Below are positions 4,993 through 7,808 of a stretch of DNA of 7,808 bases, in pieces. The stretch covers positions 1 to 7,808 of the forward strand of contig JAFNUH010000120.1 of NCBI GenBank assembly GCA_017384185.1, in the 5' to 3' direction. Source of the stretch: Alistipes sp. Lineage in GTDB: Bacteria; Bacteroidota; Bacteroidia; Bacteroidales; Rikenellaceae. How positions within the stretch are numbered: position 1 is the first letter of the stretch; every line of letters starts with the position of its first letter. The notes under the pieces were generated by a model. That model had not been told where the DNA came from, made no database searches, and was given only the letters and a program-made list of their open reading frames with translations. The translations under genes were made by a program, and so were the position numbers.

Positions 4993-7745
4993 CTTCTAAC
5001 CCTCCTTCTGAGATTCTTATATATGATAATCGTCTGCCCGTCAGGGGTCGTATATCGGCTGTTCTCCCCCTGCTCACGGATTTTCCTCACGTCGCTCGTC
5101 AGCACCGATATGTCAGGGGCTTTCGTGTCGGTGATGTTCACGTCTCCGTTATAAGCCGTCATGTACTTCTCGGCAAACGTCCCGTCATTCAGCGAGTGTA
5201 CCACGTCAGGGATAACGTTTCGGAACTTCCTGCTGCTGCGCTTGTTGACAACGGCGAAATATTCTCCGCCCTCTGCCCGTCTACGTGTCCCGTCGGGCTT
5301 ACGTCCGAGGTCTATGTCACGTCCCGACTGATGACTGCCGCCCTGAAGAAGCTCCACCGTACCCTCGCCGTAGCTCTCAGAGCCCATCTTCGTCACCTGA
5401 GCCGCCTTAATCTTTGCTGCAAGGAAGCTGCCCCACATGACACCGAGGGCAGGGATTGCCCACGGGAAGCCGAGCTGCTTCCATATCAGTGATGATGCCG
5501 TTACGAGGTTCGTAGCCTGCTCTATCGTCTGCATTGCCTGCTGCGCACGCTGCGCACGCTGCTGCTGCTCGATAGCCTTCTGCTGGTTCTTCTTGGCAAG
5601 CTCCAGCTCCTTACGTGCCGTTTCCACATCGTTGGCATAGCCGTTATTACGAGCCTCTATCTCAGCATCCAGCACGCTCTTGGCACGCTCTACCTCAGCA
5701 TCCGCAAGCTCACGCTTACGCTCTGCCGCCTCCGTATAGGCATCCATCAGCTGATTGAGGTTATCCATAGCATAGCTCAGGGCTTCATTCATAGCGTCCT
5801 TCTGCTTGTCGGACAGCCCGAACACATCCCAGATGCTCTTCTCCTTCGTGTTCTCTTCCAGCTCCTTGTCAACGGCTGCTATGCTGTTCTTGATGGTCTG
5901 TATCTCTGTGTCCGTCAGTATGCGTCCATCCTGTTCGTAGAGCTTCAGAAGTGCCTCGAGGCGTTTCTTCTCCGCCTTCAGGCGCATATCGGTCTTTCGG
6001 TTCTCGTTATCCTCAAGCTCCGATTCCGACACCTCAAGCTCATAGGTCTCTTCTATGGCTTTCTCGCTCGCCTTGACGGCTGCCTGCCTGCGCTTCTCGG
6101 CATCATCCAATGCCTTTATACGTGCATCGTAGTCCTTCTTCTCCCTGTCACGCTGCTGCTGCGCACTCTTCTCCAGCAGGTCTGCGAGCTTCTGCTGCTT
6201 CTCCTGCTCATAAAGCACGGCAAGCTCAGTCTCTTCTCCGTACTGATTCTTAGCGTCCTCTATCTTACGGTTGTAGCTCGTGATGATAGTCTGACGCTCA
6301 CGGTCTTCGCTGTTCTCTATCAGGGCTATACGGGCATCCTCAATCTTCCTGCGCTCTTCCAGCGCCTTGTCGGCTGCCTCGTTCCTGCCGCCACCGCCAG
6401 CATTAATCTTATTCTCGTTGGTGCGTATCTTGCTCTGAAGCCTCGTCGTGCGCTGGTAATACTGCTCTTCTGCCTTGTAGAGCCTCTGCTGCGCCTGAGC
6501 AAGCTCATCATTAACCTTCTTATCGTTCTTCGCCTGAGCCGCCTTAGCCGTCTTGATACGCAAATCCTCCTTAGCAAGGGCGAGCTCGTTAGCCAGTATC
6601 TTACGCTCTGCCGCATCCGCCTGCTTCAACAGGGCTACACGCTTCTTCGGGTCGTTGGTTCTCTCCGCCTCGTTACGAGCCTTCGCCACGTCACGCTCCA
6701 GCTTGACACGCTCCGTAAGGTTGGCACGTTCCTTCTTAACAAGCTCCTGCTGTGCTTTCGTCAGGTTCACGTTATCCTGAATAGCGTTGTTAGCCGTCTT
6801 GATGTAATCTCCTATCAGAGGTATGCGCTCGAGGAACTTAGACACCGCCATCGCTGCCATCTCGAAGCCCTCGGCGAAACGCAACACCCTTGTGGCTGCG
6901 TTCTGCAATATGCTGATGACACCCGTCAGCACACGCTGGAAAGGTGCCAGCACACGCTCGAGAGCCATCGTGTTCTCTTCCGACGTATTGATACCCTTAG
7001 CAAGTGCCATGAACGCTGCCGTGATGGCTGCTATCGTCGCCACGATAGGGTTCGCCAGCAGGGCAAGGAGCTTCCTGCCGAAGGACACGACAGCCTCTCC
7101 CGCTATCTTCAGCCCGTTACTCAACCCGCCCTCGAACAAGGTGGTTATCTGCTGCAAGCCGTTGTACCATCTGCTGTTGATACCTATCGCATTGGTAATC
7201 GACTGCTCATAGTTACCGACGTTGAGGCTGTATTTTCCCGTCGCCTGCTGGAGTCGGTTCATCTCTTCATAGATTGCCTTCGTCTGTTCCTCCAGCTTCT
7301 TACCGATATGCTCGTTCTCACGCTCAGCCTTCGTCATCTGATTAAGAGCCATCTTGTTCAGCGAGTACTGAGCCGACAGATGGGCATAAGACCCCTCTGC
7401 GCTGTTGTTAAGGAGTATCTGCAGCTTCGTTATTCGGTTCTCCTCCGCCTGAGCAATCTTCAGCTCCTTAATCTTATGAGCCGTCTCACTACGGGCAAAG
7501 CTCAAGTCCCTGTAAGCCTTCGCCAGCTTATCCGCCTCTGCGCTGTACTGACGTGTCGCCTGCTGCCCTGCCATCGTGGCACCCGACACACTCTTCAAGC
7601 TCGATGCCACGCCTGCCGCATTAGCCTTGATGCTGTCCGCAACAGAGCCGTACACCTCATCGAGACGGGTAAGCTGACCAATCAACGTGATGATACTATC
7701 ATCAGGGCTAATCAGGTCTTGATATTTGATGGGATTCTCTGCCAT
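4989..7745 (-). CDS. Phage tail tape measure protein, 918 aa
   Basis: The tape measure protein fills the tail tube during assembly and sets tail length; it is ejected at infection. The sequence shows long charged helical regions rich in Ala, Glu, Lys, Arg and Gln, probably coiled coils, at about 65-165, 325-445, 455-635 and 670-745. Hydrophobic segments occur at 225-252 (LLALLANPIVATIAAITAAF) and 747-779. KYSLNVGNYE at 171-180 and the C-terminal GGSHQSGRDIDLG (802-814) with EGGEYFAVVNKRSSRKFRNV (825-844) look like motifs I know from Bacteroidetes phage tape measures. A Gly run at 450-453 separates two helical regions. The end is Arg-rich (RRRVRR). No peptidase or lysozyme domain is visible. 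The ATG at 7745 follows AAGGAT. By the usual 1.5 angstrom per residue rule, the tail would be at most about 140 nm; this is an inference. Confidence 0.95.
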   Translation of the reverse strand: MAENPIKYQDLISPDDSIITLIGQLTRLDEVYGSVADSIKANAAGVASSLKSVSGATMAGQQATRQYSAEADKLAKAYRDLSFARSETAHKIKELKIAQAEENRITKLQILLNNSAEGSYAHLSAQYSLNKMALNQMTKAERENEHIGKKLEEQTKAIYEEMNRLQQATGKYSLNVGNYEQSITNAIGINSRWYNGLQQITTLFEGGLSNGLKIAGEAVVSFGRKLLALLANPIVATIAAITAAFMALAKGINTSEENTMALERVLAPFQRVLTGVISILQNAATRVLRFAEGFEMAAMAVSKFLERIPLIGDYIKTANNAIQDNVNLTKAQQELVKKERANLTERVKLERDVAKARNEAERTNDPKKRVALLKQADAAERKILANELALAKEDLRIKTAKAAQAKNDKKVNDELAQAQQRLYKAEEQYYQRTTRLQSKIRTNENKINAGGGGRNEAADKALEERRKIEDARIALIENSEDRERQTIITSYNRKIEDAKNQYGEETELAVLYEQEKQQKLADLLEKSAQQQRDREKKDYDARIKALDDAEKRRQAAVKASEKAIEETYELEVSESELEDNENRKTDMRLKAEKKRLEALLKLYEQDGRILTDTEIQTIKNSIAAVDKELEENTKEKSIWDVFGLSDKQKDAMNEALSYAMDNLNQLMDAYTEAAERKRELADAEVERAKSVLDAEIEARNNGYANDVETARKELELAKKNQQKAIEQQQRAQRAQQAMQTIEQATNLVTASSLIWKQLGFPWAIPALGVMWGSFLAAKIKAAQVTKMGSESYGEGTVELLQGGSHQSGRDIDLGRKPDGTRRRAEGGEYFAVVNKRSSRKFRNVIPDVVHSLNDGTFAEKYMTAYNGDVNITDTKAPDISVLTSDVRKIREQGENSRYTTPDGQTIIIYKNLRRRVRR
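5000..5007 (-). promoter_or_regulatory. Strong Shine-Dalgarno site of the hub gene
   Basis: AAGGAGGG on the minus strand lies 7 bases before the hub ATG at 4992. It is inside the tape measure coding sequence, where it forms part of the codons for the last residues (RRRVRR). A complementary, well-spaced site like this supports the chosen hub start. It is stronger than the sites of the tape measure and fibre genes. Confidence 0.75.
5409..5507 (-). other. Second hydrophobic segment of the tape measure
   Basis: Residues 747-779 contain the aromatic, hydrophobic run QLGFPWAIPALGVMWGSFLA. They separate the last coiled-coil region from the conserved-looking Gly- and Arg-containing C-terminal domain. 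The Pro residues make a single continuous helix unlikely, so a hairpin or globular core is also possible. Confidence 0.5.
5541..5570 (-). repeat. Short CTGCGCACG/CTG repeat in the tape measure gene
   Basis: On the plus strand, CTGCGCACG occurs twice in tandem and runs into CTG repeats. It encodes the Gln/Arg/Ala helix QQQRAQRAQQ (residues 727-736). This is low-complexity coding sequence in a coiled coil; nothing suggests a regulatory role. Confidence 0.7.
6990..7073 (-). other. Hydrophobic segment of the tape measure
   Basis: Residues 225-252 form the most hydrophobic stretch of the protein, long enough to span a membrane. In other tape measures such segments are thought to insert into the host membrane during DNA entry. 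Here that role is an inference from hydrophobicity alone. Confidence 0.6.
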
Positions 7746-7808
7746 ATCCTTATTTCTGTTAAATTTTCGTTCTAACGGGTTTTTATCTTGTTAGCTTCAT
7801 AATTACAC
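7746..7808 (-). other. Leader upstream of the tape measure gene; possible end of an upstream gene
   Basis: These 63 bases hold no complete gene. Read on the minus strand they are A-rich and contain AAGG (7751-7748) only 2 bases before the tape measure ATG, a weak, close ribosome binding site. All three frames close here, at 7803, 7783 and 7772. An upstream gene, expected to be a tail assembly chaperone in such phages, could end in the window, for example with ...EANKIKTR before the TAG at 7774-7772, but this cannot be shown. I saw no Bacteroidales-type promoter (TAnnTTTG) and no terminator hairpin. Confidence 0.45.

Noticed and set aside
6326..6616. Minus-strand 96-codon frame inside the tape measure
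   Set aside because: It is a shifted frame of the coiled-coil coding region, giving an Arg-rich low-complexity peptide. The tape measure frame is continuous through it.
7308..7775. Plus-strand open frame of 155 codons crossing the tape measure start
   Set aside because: It overlaps about 440 bases of tape measure coding sequence on the other strand and its sequence has no recognisable family features.
1..7808. Alternative genetic code (TAG or TGA reassigned), as in some gut phages
   Set aside because: The three complete genes end naturally in TGA, TAA and TAG at tight junctions with the next gene, and no frame needs an internal stop read through.

Overview
The window looks like part of the tail module of a long-tailed (siphovirus-type) phage or prophage infecting a Bacteroidales host such as Bacteroides, Prevotella or Parabacteroides. 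The host call rests on how the proteins look: the tape measure and the N-terminal part of the tail fibre resemble those I know from gut Bacteroidetes phages and prophages. I could not run a search. The standard genetic code fits. The three complete genes end in TGA, TAA and TAG, and none needs a stop codon read through.

All genes lie on the minus strand, so transcription runs from right to left and the order of action starts at the right edge. At 7745-4989 is a tape measure protein of 918 residues. It overlaps by 4 bases a 737-residue protein (4992-2779) that is probably the tail-tip hub. That gene overlaps by 20 bases a 291-residue protein (2798-1923), probably a tail-tip or adaptor protein. 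Five bases later comes a tail fibre or receptor-binding protein (1917 to the left edge). It has 639 codons in the window and no stop, so its receptor-binding end lies outside. The rightmost 63 bases hold no complete gene and look like a short leader, with perhaps the last codons of an upstream gene.

The layout fits one co-transcribed and translationally coupled assembly unit: the tape measure sets tail length, the hub closes the tube, the 291-residue protein probably links or decorates the tip, and the fibre contacts the cell. I saw no integrase, lysis, replication, tRNA, CRISPR or insertion-sequence signal. No terminator or internal promoter stood out.

I do not see a new kind of biological system. 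The points most worth a second look are the modular, duplicated architecture and lower GC of the fibre, the acidic Tyr-Asn-Asp-Asp repeat tail of the 291-residue protein, the apparent absence of a separate distal-tail (Dit) gene, and a strong ribosome binding site written into the Arg-rich end of the tape measure.
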